From Mesorhizobium sp. 65-26 (GTDB taxonomy: Bacteria; Pseudomonadota; Alphaproteobacteria; Rhizobiales; Rhizobiaceae), in NCBI GenBank assembly GCA_001899205.1, contig MKVL01000005.1:245335-309334 (forward strand): 64,000 nt of DNA. Direction: 5' to 3'. Positions 42,928 through 54,710 of the stretch are shown here, in pieces (the stretch's first letter is position 1; the number at the start of each line of letters is the position of its first letter). The notes under the pieces are model-generated. The model searched no databases and was not told the origin of the DNA. It worked only from the letters and a program-made list of their open reading frames with translations. The position numbers were made by a program, and so were the translations under genes.

Positions 42928-44190
42928 ATGAAGACAACCATGCTTAAGCTAACCGCCGCCCTGCTGCTTGCCGGCACGGCGAGCGTCGCACACGCCGCCG
43001 ACTGCAAGATCACTGTTGGCGTGGTGATGGAACTGACCGGCCCGGCGGGCGAATACGGCCAGGCCGGCGCCAAGTCCGTTGAGATGGCCTTCAAGGACAT
43101 CAACGACGCCGGCGGCGTCGACGGCTGCACCCTGGCGACCGACACGCGCGACAGCCAGAGCACGGGCAATGTCGCGGTCGACGCCGCCACCCAGCTCGTC
43201 CAGGTCAAGAAGGTGCCGGCCATCATCGGCGGCATCATCTCCTCGGTGACGATCCCGATCCTCACCTCCGTCACCGCGCCGGCCAAGATCGTCCAGGTCT
43301 CGCCCGCCGCCTCCTCGCCGACGCTGACCCAGCTCGGCCGTGACGGCAAGACCAACGGCATCTTCTTCCGCACCATCACGTCGGATGCGCTGCAGGGCGT
43401 CGCGGCGGCCAAATACGCCATCGACAGCGGTTTCAAGAAGCTGTCGATCATCCACGTCAACAACGACTTCGGCGTCAACATGTCGGCCGAATTCACCAGC
43501 GCCTACAAGGCTCTGGGCGGCACCATCATCTCCGACACGCCCTATAACGAGAAGCAGTCGACCTATGCCTCCGAGGTCACAGCCGCCATGGCGGGCAGCC
43601 CGGACGCGCTCTACCTGATCAGCACGCCGGTGGATGGCGCGACCATCGCCCGCACCTGGATCTCGCAGGGCGGCGTGCAGAAGTTTCTGCTCAATGACGG
43701 CATGAACAACCCCGACTTCATCGAATCCGTCGGCGCCGAATATCTCAACAATGCCTACGGCACCTCGTCCGGCACCAGCCCGACCAAGTCGACGGAGTAT
43801 TTCAACGCCAACTACAAGGCTTTCTCCGGCGGTATCGAGCCGACCAACCCGGCCGCCGACCGCGCCTATGACGCCGGCGCCATCGTCGGCCTGGCGATCG
43901 CGGTTGCCGGCGGGCCGGACCCGGCCAAGATCAAGGATGCCGTCTACAAGGTGGTCGATCCCAAGGGCGAGCCTATCTTTGCCGGCAAGGAGGAGTTCGC
44001 CAAGGCGCTCAAGCTGATCAAGGAAGGCAAGCCGATCCGCTACGAAGGCGTCATCGGGCCCGTCAACTTCGACCAGTATGGCGACATCACCGGCCCGTTC
44101 CGGCTGTGGAAGATCACCGACGGCAAGGTTACGACCGCCGGCGAGATGTCGATGGAAGACGTCGCGGCGCTCAAGGCCAAGATCAAGTAG
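42928..44190 (+). CDS. Periplasmic binding protein of the Liv-type ABC importer
   Basis: 420 residues. Signal peptide 1-23 (KLTAALLLAGTASVAHA-A), then a type I periplasmic-binding (LivJ-like) fold: VGVVMELTGPAGEYGQAGAKS, AIIGGIISSVTIPILTSVTAP, IIHVNNDFGVNMSAEF. Its permeases and ATPases (livGFHM) are on the opposite arm of the locus. Ends with a strong hairpin that may protect the mRNA so that more binding protein than other subunits is made. Confidence 0.94.
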   Translation: MKTTMLKLTAALLLAGTASVAHAADCKITVGVVMELTGPAGEYGQAGAKSVEMAFKDINDAGGVDGCTLATDTRDSQSTGNVAVDAATQLVQVKKVPAIIGGIISSVTIPILTSVTAPAKIVQVSPAASSPTLTQLGRDGKTNGIFFRTITSDALQGVAAAKYAIDSGFKKLSIIHVNNDFGVNMSAEFTSAYKALGGTIISDTPYNEKQSTYASEVTAAMAGSPDALYLISTPVDGATIARTWISQGGVQKFLLNDGMNNPDFIESVGAEYLNNAYGTSSGTSPTKSTEYFNANYKAFSGGIEPTNPAADRAYDAGAIVGLAIAVAGGPDPAKIKDAVYKVVDPKGEPIFAGKEEFAKALKLIKEGKPIRYEGVIGPVNFDQYGDITGPFRLWKITDGKVTTAGEMSMEDVAALKAKIK

Positions 44191-44214
44191 CACGCGGCCC
44201 GATCCCGCATACGC

Positions 44215-44245
44215 ACCAGCCGGGCGCGCCTCGCGCCCGGCTGGT
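44215..44245 (+). terminator. Perfect 14-bp hairpin after the binding-protein gene
   Basis: ACCAGCCGGGCGCG (44215-44228) pairs with CGCGCCCGGCTGGT (44232-44245) around a CCT loop, without a following T-run. More likely an mRNA-stabilising or attenuating structure inside the operon than a full terminator. Confidence 0.6.
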
Positions 44246-44314
44246 AGATACCACAAGCCAGCGCGGCGGAGCCGCCGCGCCGGCGCCCGTCAAAACCCGA
44301 ACCATCCCGTGCCG

Positions 44315-45361
44315 ATGCAAACCGCCCTCGATCTGTTGCGCTCCCGAAACCCGGCCTTCCGCTCCCTCGAAGTGGTCGATTCGCACACCTGCGGCCAGCC
44401 GACCCGGGTTATCCTTTCGGGCCACGGCCTGGCGCCCGGCACCGATCCGGCCGCCGCCCGCGAAACGCTTCGCGGCGAGCGCGACTGGGTGCGCACCGTC
44501 TCGGTGATGGAGCCGCGCGGGCATCGCTCGATGTTTTCCGTCGCGCTGATCAAGCCGACGCGCGAGGGCGAGGAGTTCGGCGTCGTCTTCATGGACGCCT
44601 CGACCTATCCCGACATGTGCGGCCACGCCACGATCGGCACGGCGACGACGCTGCTGGAGCTGGGACTCGTGACGCCGCCGCGCGACCGCTTCTCCGGTCC
44701 GTTCGAGTTCGGCCTGAGGACGCCGGCCGGCCGCATCGCGCTGCGCGCCACGCTGGAAGACGGCCGCTGCAAGGCGGTCGCCTTCGCATTCGACGGCGCC
44801 TACTTCCTCGGAAGCTTCGACATTGCCCCGTCCGGCGACGCCCCGCTCGCCGTCGACGTCGCCTATGCCGGCCAGTGGTACGCCTTCATTCCGGTTTCGG
44901 TAGCCCGCTCCGCTATCGAGGCCGCCAATATCGGCGACCTGATCGCAGCCGCGGTTCCGGTGCGGGAAGCGCTGGCGGCGCGAATGGCCGTTTCGGGCTC
45001 GGCCGACGCACCCGCGCCCATCGTCGGCAACATCGTTTGGACCGGCCTTCCCAGCCATCCGGCCGCCCGGCACAGGAACGTGCCGATCTCGTCTTCGGGA
45101 TCGTTCGACCGCTCGCCTTGCGGCACCGCGACCTGCGCGCGCATGGCTACGCTTGTCGCCAAGGGCGAGCTGGGGGTCGGCGAAACCTTCGTCAACGAGG
45201 GCCTGCTCGGCACCATCTATCGCGGCGTGCCGCTGCGCGAAGCCACGCGGGAAGGACATCAGGCCATCGTCGCCGAGGTCGAGGGCAGCGCATGGATTTC
45301 GGCCTGCGGCACGCTGCTGGTCGACCCGACCGACCCGCTCGGCACCGGCTACCTCGCGTAG
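44315..45361 (+). CDS. Proline racemase family protein (hydroxyproline 2-epimerase-like)
   Basis: 348 residues. Both catalytic cysteines are present: Cys102 in PDMCGHATIG and Cys269 in DRSPCGTATCA. Members with two cysteines racemise or epimerise proline or hydroxyproline; those with threonine at the second place are dehydratases. That argues for epimerase activity here. No clear ribosome site precedes ATG 44315 (GTG 44309 also in frame). Together with the FAD oxidoreductase (35021) it would invert an imino/amino acid to the D-form for oxidation. Exact substrate unproven. Confidence 0.87.
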   Translation: MQTALDLLRSRNPAFRSLEVVDSHTCGQPTRVILSGHGLAPGTDPAAARETLRGERDWVRTVSVMEPRGHRSMFSVALIKPTREGEEFGVVFMDASTYPDMCGHATIGTATTLLELGLVTPPRDRFSGPFEFGLRTPAGRIALRATLEDGRCKAVAFAFDGAYFLGSFDIAPSGDAPLAVDVAYAGQWYAFIPVSVARSAIEAANIGDLIAAAVPVREALAARMAVSGSADAPAPIVGNIVWTGLPSHPAARHRNVPISSSGSFDRSPCGTATCARMATLVAKGELGVGETFVNEGLLGTIYRGVPLREATREGHQAIVAEVEGSAWISACGTLLVDPTDPLGTGYLA

Positions 45362-45404
45362 CGCCAGGCCCAGCGATCGAACCCGCTCGAACAGGAGACC
45401 CGCC

Positions 45405-46574
45405 ATGTCGTATCTCGCCCGACGCATCACCCAGGGTCGCAAGAAGTCCTACGGCATGTTCGCCAAGGCGGCGGCAATCACCGAGCCCGGCCGCGATCTT
45501 ATCCACATGGAGCTCGGCAGCCCGCATGCCGACACGCCCCTGCCGGTCAAGCAGGCGACGATCGACGCCCTGCTTGCCGGCAACGTGCATTATTCGCATT
45601 TCCAGGGGCTGCCGAAGCTGCGCGCGGCGCTCGCCGACAAGCTGCGCGCCAAGAACGGCCTCGACATCGACGCTTCGGAAATCGTGGTGACCAACGGCCT
45701 GACCCACGCATCGTTCGCGTCCATCATGGCGCTCGTCGATCCGGGCGACGAGGTGATCCTGCTCGAGCCCTACTATCCGCAGCATCTTGGCAAGATCGAA
45801 CTGGCCGGCGGCAAGGCGGTGTTCGCCGAGCTGGACGCCGCCAACAATTTCTCGATCGACCCTAAGCGGATCGAGGCCAGGATCACGCCCGCCAGCAAGA
45901 TGCTGTGCCTGGTCAACCCCTGCAATCCGACAGGGCGCGTCTACAGCCGCGCCGAGCTGGAGGCGCTGGCCGACATCGCCATCCGCCACGACCTGGTGGT
46001 GATCTCGGACGAGGTCTACGAGGAGATTCTGTTCGACGGCGCCAGGCATATATCCATCGCCTCTTTGCCGGGCATGCGCGAGCGCACCGTGTCCATGTTC
46101 GCCTTCACCAAGAGCTTCGCCATGGATGGATGGCGCATCGGCTACCTGGCGGCCCCGAAGGAAATGATCGAGGGCATCCTCAAGATCACCACCAACGACG
46201 TCACCCACGTCAACACCTTCATCCAGGAAGGCGCCCTCGCGGCGGTGACGGGGCCGGACAGCATCCTGGCCGAGCTGGTGCATGAGGACAAGATGAAGCG
46301 CGACCTGGTCGTGTCGCGCCTCAACCAGATGGCGGGCGTCACCTGCGAATGGCCGCAAGGCACGATCTACGCCTTCCCCAGGATCGCGGAGCTCGGCCTG
46401 CCGGCGCAGCAACTGGCCGAGCTCATCCTCGAAAAGACCGGTGTCGTCGTCGAAGCCGGCAGTTTCTACGGTCCCGCCGGCGAGGGCCATCTGCGGGTGT
46501 GCTTCGGATCGCAGTCGATCGAGCGGATATCCGAGGCGATGGATCGCCTGCAAAGGTTCTTCGGCTCGCTTTAG
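45405..46574 (+). CDS. Class I/II PLP aminotransferase
   Basis: 389 residues of aspartate-aminotransferase fold type I. PLP lysine Lys236 in TKSFAMDGWRIG, NPCNPTG, the pyridine-contacting SDEVYEEILF with Asp202, and the C-terminal carboxylate arginine in GHLRVCFG. AGGAG precedes ATG 45405. Last gene of the right arm. Ends convergent with ftsK, separated by a hairpin. Confidence 0.92.
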   Translation: MSYLARRITQGRKKSYGMFAKAAAITEPGRDLIHMELGSPHADTPLPVKQATIDALLAGNVHYSHFQGLPKLRAALADKLRAKNGLDIDASEIVVTNGLTHASFASIMALVDPGDEVILLEPYYPQHLGKIELAGGKAVFAELDAANNFSIDPKRIEARITPASKMLCLVNPCNPTGRVYSRAELEALADIAIRHDLVVISDEVYEEILFDGARHISIASLPGMRERTVSMFAFTKSFAMDGWRIGYLAAPKEMIEGILKITTNDVTHVNTFIQEGALAAVTGPDSILAELVHEDKMKRDLVVSRLNQMAGVTCEWPQGTIYAFPRIAELGLPAQQLAELILEKTGVVVEAGSFYGPAGEGHLRVCFGSQSIERISEAMDRLQRFFGSL

Positions 46575-46611
46575 AGGGCAACGTTCGGAACAGCTGGCAT
46601 CGCGCAACGCG

Positions 46612-46632
46612 GCGGGCCGGAACGGCCCGCCA
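46612..46632. terminator. Hairpin between the convergent aminotransferase and ftsK genes
   Basis: GGCGGGCC (46612-46619) pairs with GGCCCGCC (46625-46632), 5-nt loop. No T-run on either side, so it is probably a weak or bidirectional terminator. Confidence 0.45.
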
Positions 46633-46644
46633 GAACGCCGGCGC

Positions 46645-49233
<2,589 letters not shown>

Positions 49234-49457
49234 AGGAACTGATGGTTAACAGGCCCTTCCGAAGAGCCCTCCGCGAGGGGCGAGAAATCAAGTTTTCCGG
49301 ATGAAGTTTCGCGCGCCCGCGCCGGATGATTCCGTGTTGAATCAGGCTGGAATCCGAATCCGGTCCCGGATCTAAGAAATAGAGTGGGATGACGTCCGAA
49401 AACTTTTGGCATCTGTCGGAACAGACTCAGTCCCGCCACCGACCGCGAATGGCGGTA

Positions 49458-49480
49458 CCGCGCGTCGCCAGGACGCGCGG
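49458..49480 (-). terminator. Hairpin after the TetR gene
   Basis: CCGCGCGTC (49458-49466) pairs with GACGCGCGG (49472-49480), 9 bp, 5-nt loop, 10 bp past the TetR stop. No T-run. Confidence 0.5.
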
Positions 49481-49489
49481 CACGATCGT

Positions 49490-50206
49490 TCAGGTGGATT
49501 GCGCGGCCTGTTCCTCTGCGGCGAGCTTGTCGGTGCCGTAGGCCTTCAGGAAAACGGTCACGCCCGAGCGGACCACATGCTCGATCTCGGCCTGCGTCGG
49601 CGCCTTGGTGCGGTAGGCGAAGATGCACTGGCGGAAAAGACCTGACAGGCAGAGCTCCGTGAACTGGTAGGCGGCAAGCTCGACATCCTCGATCTCGAGC
49701 AGGCCGCGCTCGGCGGCTTCCCTGAGAAAGATCACGACCTTGTCGTGGCCACGCTTCGGACCGCGCTCGTAGAATCGCGAGCCGAGCTCGGGAATGCGCT
49801 CGGAGGCGCCGATGACGGTGCGCTGCGCCAGAATGACCTTGGCCGACGTGATCTTGGCCGAAAGCACCATGCCGAACTTCACCAGCGTCTCGCGCAGATG
49901 GTCGAAATGGTCGAGCACGTCATACATGTTCTTGAAGATCGTGCCGCGCTCTTCCTCGATCAGCGCCTCGAACAGCTCTTCCTTGTTGGCGAAGTAGACA
50001 TAGATCGTGCCCTTGGAGACGCCGGCCTCGCGCGTGATGTCGTTCATCGACGCGGCCTCGAAGCCCTTGTCGATGAAGACGCGCCGGGCGCCCTCTATGA
50101 TCTGCGCTCGCTTGACAGGGTCCTGGCCGGCGGCCGGACGGCCGCGGCGGAGGCTTTCAAGCAGTTCACATTCTTCCTTTTCCGTATCGGCTGCGGGATT
50201 ACCCAT
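49490..50206 (-). CDS. TetR family repressor of the second EmrAB pump
   Basis: 238 residues. HTH at about 34-80 (QIIEGARRVFIDKGFEAASM and ITREAGVSKGTIYVYFANKEELF). The rest is an all-helical ligand-binding domain. ATG 50206 is chosen because GAGGCG lies 8 nt upstream; GTG 50215 is an alternative. Divergent from emrA across two identical-type palindromes, so it most likely represses both itself and the pump until a drug binds. Confidence 0.94.
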   Translation of the reverse strand: MGNPAADTEKEECELLESLRRGRPAAGQDPVKRAQIIEGARRVFIDKGFEAASMNDITREAGVSKGTIYVYFANKEELFEALIEEERGTIFKNMYDVLDHFDHLRETLVKFGMVLSAKITSAKVILAQRTVIGASERIPELGSRFYERGPKRGHDKVVIFLREAAERGLLEIEDVELAAYQFTELCLSGLFRQCIFAYRTKAPTQAEIEHVVRSGVTVFLKAYGTDKLAAEEQAAQST

Positions 50207-50230
50207 GAAAGTCACGCCTCGAAAATAATT

Positions 50231-50246
50231 CGAACCACTCGGTTCG
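50231..50246. promoter_or_regulatory. TetR operator 1: CGAACC-N4-GGTTCG
   Basis: Perfect 6-bp inverted repeat, arms 50231-50236 and 50241-50246, close to the TetR start codon. The GAACC-N4-GGTTC core recurs at operator 2, centre to centre 64 bp away. Confidence 0.8.
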
Positions 50247-50295
50247 ATTTCCCCTTGATATGGTCCTCTTTACGCGCTATGTCAACGCTCAATTC

Positions 50296-50309
50296 GAACC
50301 GAACGGTTC
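50296..50309. promoter_or_regulatory. TetR operator 2: GAACC-N4-GGTTC
   Basis: Arms 50296-50300 and 50305-50309, 35 bp before the emrA-type gene. Together with operator 1 it brackets the divergent promoter, consistent with one TetR protein blocking both directions. Confidence 0.8.
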
Positions 50310-50343
50310 AGTATGTTTTCAGAGATCGCCTCAGAGATCACCC

Positions 50344-51522
50344 ATGTCCACCAACGCGTCCAACACCGCCGAAGTTCGCCCCTTTCCCGCAGCCAAGGTC
50401 GCGCCGGCCACCGAAGCGCCCAGCGCCCCGGTCGAACCGGCCGTCGTCCCCGCCGAAGCCCCGGCCAGGAAGAAGCGTTCGGCACGCTCCTTCATGCTGC
50501 CCATCATCGCGCTTGCGCTGCTCGGTGGCGGCGCCTGGTACGGCTACGAATACTGGACCAACGGACGCTTCATGATCTCAACGGACGACGCCTATGTCCA
50601 GGCCGACATGGCGTTCGTCTCGCCGAAGATTTCCGGCTATGTCGACCAGGTCAAGGTCAGCGAGAACCAGCTCGTCAAGGCCGGCGACCCGCTGCTGACC
50701 GTGGATGACGGCGACTACAGGATCGCGCTTGCCCAGGCGGAGGCGCAGATAGCCACGCTGGGCAAGACGCTCGACCGCATCGACGCGCAGACGGAAGCCG
50801 CCCGCGCCTCGCTGAAGCAGGCGCAGGCGCAGAAGACGGCCGACCAGTCGGCGGCCGAAAACGCGGCCCGCGTCCAGCAGCGCGCCTCCCAGCTTCTCAA
50901 GACGCATGTCGGCACGCAGGCGCAGCTCGACGACGCGCAGACCGCGCTCGACCAGGCGAATGCCGCTCTCGTCGGCGCCGACGCGCAGATCGCCGCCGCC
51001 CAGGCCAATATCGGCGTCCTGCAGGCGCAGCGCGCGGAATCGGCCAGCACGCTGGCTTCCCTCGAGCTCGCCCGCGACAAGGCCCAGCGCGATCTTTCCT
51101 TCACCGTGCTCAAGGCGCCCTATGACGGCGTCGTCGGCAACCGCTCGGTCGAGCAGGGCGACCTCGTCAGCCCCGGTCAGAAGCTCGCCGTGATCGTGCC
51201 CATGGACAAGCTCTACATCGTCGCCAACTTCAAGGAGACGCAGCTTGCCAGGCTGGTGCCCGGCGAGAAGGTCAAGATTTCGGTCGACGCCATGAACGGG
51301 CAGGACTTCGAAGGCACGGTCTCGTCGCTGGCCCCGGCCTCCGGCGCGGTGTTCTCACTGCTGCCGCCGGAAAACGCCACCGGCAACTTCACCAAGGTGG
51401 TGCAGCGCGTTCCCGTGCGCATCGACGTGCCGGCCGACGTGCTGAAGACCGGCAAGCTGCGCGCGGGCCTGAGCGTCATCGTCGACGTCGACAGCCGCAC
51501 CGCTCCCTCGGGCTCCAACTAA
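50344..51522 (+). CDS. HlyD family membrane-fusion protein (EmrA-like), TetR-linked
   Basis: 392 residues. TM helix near 50-70 (FMLPIIALALLGGGAWYGYEYW), barrel-sandwich half STDDAYVQADMAFVSPKISG, a long Ala/Gln-rich coiled-coil hairpin, second half APYDGVVGNRSVEQGDLV, then the beta-barrel. Adaptor between the MFS exporter (14 nt downstream) and an outer-membrane channel not found here. Second EmrA in the window, with a shorter cytosolic tail than the one at 31876. Confidence 0.94.
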   Translation: MSTNASNTAEVRPFPAAKVAPATEAPSAPVEPAVVPAEAPARKKRSARSFMLPIIALALLGGGAWYGYEYWTNGRFMISTDDAYVQADMAFVSPKISGYVDQVKVSENQLVKAGDPLLTVDDGDYRIALAQAEAQIATLGKTLDRIDAQTEAARASLKQAQAQKTADQSAAENAARVQQRASQLLKTHVGTQAQLDDAQTALDQANAALVGADAQIAAAQANIGVLQAQRAESASTLASLELARDKAQRDLSFTVLKAPYDGVVGNRSVEQGDLVSPGQKLAVIVPMDKLYIVANFKETQLARLVPGEKVKISVDAMNGQDFEGTVSSLAPASGAVFSLLPPENATGNFTKVVQRVPVRIDVPADVLKTGKLRAGLSVIVDVDSRTAPSGSN

Positions 51523-51536
51523 GGCGGAGAGCCGCC

Positions 51537-53126
51537 ATGGCCACCGCAGCAACCCTGACGGCCGGAGCACCTCCGGCCCTGCCGGCCGACCATATCGAGC
51601 CGCGCCGCATCATCGCCTTCCTGGCGATGGTGTTCGGCATGTTCATGGCGATCCTGGACATCCAGATCGTCTCGGCCTCGCTGTCCGAGATCCAGGCCGG
51701 CCTGAGCGCCAGCTCGGACGAGATTCCGTGGGTTCAGACCGCCTACCTGATCGCCGAGGTGATCATGATCCCGCTATCCGGCTTCCTCAGCCGGATGCTG
51801 TCGACCAGGGTGCTGTTCACGGTCTCGGCCGCCGGCTTCACGGCGGCAAGCGCGCTCGCCGCCACCGCCACCAACATCGACCAGATGATCGTCTACCGCG
51901 CCATCCAGGGCTTCATCGGCGGCGGCATGATCCCCAGCGTCTTCGCGGCCGCCTTCACCATCTTCCCGCCGTCGCGCCGCGCCGTGGTCTCGCCGATGAT
52001 CGGCCTTGTCGCGACGCTGGCGCCGACCATCGGCCCGACGGTCGGCGGCTACATCAGCCATGCCATGTCGTGGCACTGGCTGTTCCTGATCAACGTCATC
52101 CCCGGCATACTGGTGACGACGGCCGCCTGGGCGCTGATCGACTTCGACAAGCCCAACCTCAAGCTGTTCAGCAAGTTCGACTGGTGGGGCCTTGCCGGCA
52201 TGGCGGCCATGCTCGGCTCGCTCGAATATGTGCTGGAGGAAGGCCCGAACAATGACTGGCTGCAGGACCAGGCGGTGTTCATCTGCGCCGTGCTGATGGT
52301 GGTCGGCGCGCTGATGTTCTTCTGGCGCGCCTTCACGGCCGAGGAGCCGATCGTCGACCTCAAGGCGTTCAGCAACGTCAACTTCGCCTTCGGCTCGCTG
52401 TTTTCGTTCGTGATCGGCATTGGCCTCTATGGCTTGACCTATCTCTACCCGGTGTTCCTCGGCCGCATCCGTGGCTACGATTCCATGATGATCGGCGAGG
52501 CGCTGTTCGTCAGCGGCCTGGCGATGTTCTTCACGGCGCCGATTTCAGGCGTGCTCTCGCGCAAGATGGACCCGCGCCTGATGATGATGATCGGGTTCCT
52601 CGGCTTTGCCGCGGGCACCTGGCGCATGACGTATCTGACCGCCGACTGGGATTTCTGGGAGCTCCTCGTGCCGCAGATCCTGCGCGGCTCCTCGATGATG
52701 CTGTGCATGGTGCCGATCAACAACATCGCGCTCGGCACCTTGCCGCCGGAACGGCTGAAGAATGCCTCGGGCCTGTTCAACCTGACCCGCAACCTCGGCG
52801 GCGCGGTCGGCCTCGCCATCATCAACACGGTGCTGATCGACCGCAACGCCTTCCACTACGCCAGGCTCTCCGAGCATGTTCAGTGGGGCAGCGCGGCGGC
52901 GCAGACCAAGCTGCAGAACATGACGCTGAATTTCGAGCAGACGGCGGGTCTCGATGCCCACAAGGCGGCGATCTCGAAGCTGTCGGGCATGGTTCAGCAG
53001 CAGGCGACGCTGCTGTCCTTCATGGACGTGTTCACGATGCTGACGGTGCTGTTCGCCACGCTGGCGGTCTTCGCCATGGTTATCCGCAAGCCAGCTGCGG
53101 CGGCGGGCGGAGGCGGAGGCCACTAG
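51537..53126 (+). CDS. DHA2 family MFS drug exporter (EmrB-like), TetR-linked
   Basis: 529 residues, about 14 helices. Motif C-like VATLAPTIGPTVGGYIS in helix 5. The N-terminal cytosolic stretch is unusually long for the family (about 20 residues before helix 1). GGAGAG lies 5 nt before the ATG. Partner of the adaptor just upstream; together a second multidrug efflux pump under TetR control. No outer-membrane channel gene follows; a pair of palindromes does. Confidence 0.94.
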   Translation: MATAATLTAGAPPALPADHIEPRRIIAFLAMVFGMFMAILDIQIVSASLSEIQAGLSASSDEIPWVQTAYLIAEVIMIPLSGFLSRMLSTRVLFTVSAAGFTAASALAATATNIDQMIVYRAIQGFIGGGMIPSVFAAAFTIFPPSRRAVVSPMIGLVATLAPTIGPTVGGYISHAMSWHWLFLINVIPGILVTTAAWALIDFDKPNLKLFSKFDWWGLAGMAAMLGSLEYVLEEGPNNDWLQDQAVFICAVLMVVGALMFFWRAFTAEEPIVDLKAFSNVNFAFGSLFSFVIGIGLYGLTYLYPVFLGRIRGYDSMMIGEALFVSGLAMFFTAPISGVLSRKMDPRLMMMIGFLGFAAGTWRMTYLTADWDFWELLVPQILRGSSMMLCMVPINNIALGTLPPERLKNASGLFNLTRNLGGAVGLAIINTVLIDRNAFHYARLSEHVQWGSAAAQTKLQNMTLNFEQTAGLDAHKAAISKLSGMVQQQATLLSFMDVFTMLTVLFATLAVFAMVIRKPAAAAGGGGGH

Positions 53127-53131
53127 TTGCC

Positions 53132-53165
53132 GCATGATCCCATCGGCGAGGGCCAGGGATCATGC
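53132..53165. repeat. REP-like palindrome 1 after emrB
   Basis: GCATGATCCC (53132-53141) and GGGATCATGC (53156-53165), perfect 10-bp arms, 14-nt loop. Related in sequence to the larger palindrome 43 bp further on. The half-site also occurs alone at 5602-5611. Confidence 0.65.
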
Positions 53166-53207
53166 TCGAACCTCCAGGGACGCCAGACCCCCTGCTCGGC
53201 GTCCCAT

Positions 53208-53249
53208 CCGCGCGTGATCCCAAGGGGCGATCCCTGGGATCACGCGCGG
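53208..53249. repeat. REP-like palindrome 2 between convergent emrB and msrB
   Basis: CCGCGCGTGATCCCA (53208-53222) and TGGGATCACGCGCGG (53235-53249) are perfect 15-bp arms around a 12-nt loop. It shares the GATCCC/GGGATCA core with palindrome 1, so the two form a tandem pair. Could serve as a bidirectional terminator or be a mobile palindromic element. Confidence 0.7.
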
Positions 53250-53277
53250 GTCTTCAATCCTGGAAGCGCTTAGCGTT

Positions 53278-53781
<504 letters not shown>

Positions 53782-53868
53782 GAGAAGCAGCCTCCATCTT
53801 CCGATCTTGCCTGGATTCTCCGTCACACGGAACTCAAATGCCGGTGACGGCCGGCCCCTGCCAAACCG

Positions 53869-53890
53869 CACCGCGCCGTGCGGCGCGGTG
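53869..53890 (-). terminator. Hairpin between the fasciclin and msrB genes
   Basis: CACCGCGCCG (53869-53878) pairs with CGGCGCGGTG (53881-53890) with a tight loop. On the minus strand it lies after the fasciclin stop and before msrB. The following bases (CGGTTTGG) give only a weak T-run, so partial read-through into msrB is possible. Confidence 0.55.
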
Positions 53891-53938
53891 CTTTCGACAG
53901 GGGCATCCGAGGCAGGTTCGCTGCCGACAGCCGGTTCG

Positions 53939-54496
53939 TTACATCTTCGGCAGAAGCACCTTGTCGATGACATGGATGACGCCGTTCGACTGCGCCACAT
54001 CGGCGATCGTCACATTGGCGACATTGCCATTCTCGTCGGTCACAGTCACCTTGCCGCCGTCGGCCTTGAGCGCCAGTTCGCAACCGCCGACGGTCTTGAC
54101 CTTGTGGGTCCCGCCATCGTCCTTGGCCATTTTTTCGACATCGGCCGCCATCGCCTTGGCGACGATGACATGGCAGGTCAGGATCTTGACGAGCTTGTCC
54201 TTGTTCTCAGGCTTGAGCAGGGTTTCGACCGTGCCCGCCGGCAAGGCGGCGAAGGCTTCATTGGTCGGGGCAAAGACGGTGAACGGGCCCGCTCCCTGCA
54301 ACGTGTCGACGAGCCCGGCGGCCTTGACCGCCGCGACCAGCGTGGTGTGATCCTTCGAATTGACGGCGTTCTCGACGATGTTCTTGCTGGCGTACATGGC
54401 GGCGCCGCCGACCATCGGATTTTCCGCGTAGGCGAGTGTGGCCACGGCGGAAATGGCGACCGCGCCGGCAAGAATAAGGGGTACGAATTTACGCAT
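53939..54496 (-). CDS. Secreted fasciclin (FAS1) domain protein, second copy
   Basis: 185 residues from ATG 54496 (GAGG upstream). Signal peptide about 1-23 ([22 protein letters not shown]), FAS1 box H1 [19 protein letters not shown] and H2 [15 protein letters not shown]. Strongly similar to the copy at 29608. Two extra cysteines ([14 protein letters not shown]) could form a disulfide absent in the paralogue. Located directly downstream of the RskA/ECF pair, suggesting control by it. Confidence 0.95.
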   Translation of the reverse strand: MRKFVPLILAGAVAISAVATLAYAENPMVGGAAMYASKNIVENAVNSKDHTTLVAAVKAAGLVDTLQGAGPFTVFAPTNEAFAALPAGTVETLLKPENKDKLVKILTCHVIVAKAMAADVEKMAKDDGGTHKVKTVGGCELALKADGGKVTVTDENGNVANVTIADVAQSNGVIHVIDKVLLPKM

Positions 54497-54547
54497 GACT
54501 TGATTTCCTCTGGTTTTATTTTCCCACCCTCGGGGACCTGAGGAGAT

Positions 54548-54571
54548 ACGCAAGGCGTCAAGCTTAGTTTC
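54548..54571 (-). promoter_or_regulatory. Candidate ECF-type promoter of the second fasciclin gene
   Basis: On the minus strand GAAACT (54571-54566), 15 bp, CGT (54550-54548), about 50 nt before the ATG. Nearly the same as the element before the other fasciclin gene. Confidence 0.45.
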
Positions 54572-54710
54572 ATCCGCCTATTTATTTTATGATTTCGATC
54601 TACGCATCTTTTATGAAACTCGTGCAGATCTCCGTATATTTCGACAATCGCTCTCCGTGCGGAGATGGATTTCGATCCACCCGCGATATATGCCAACAAT
54701 AGTTGTAAAA

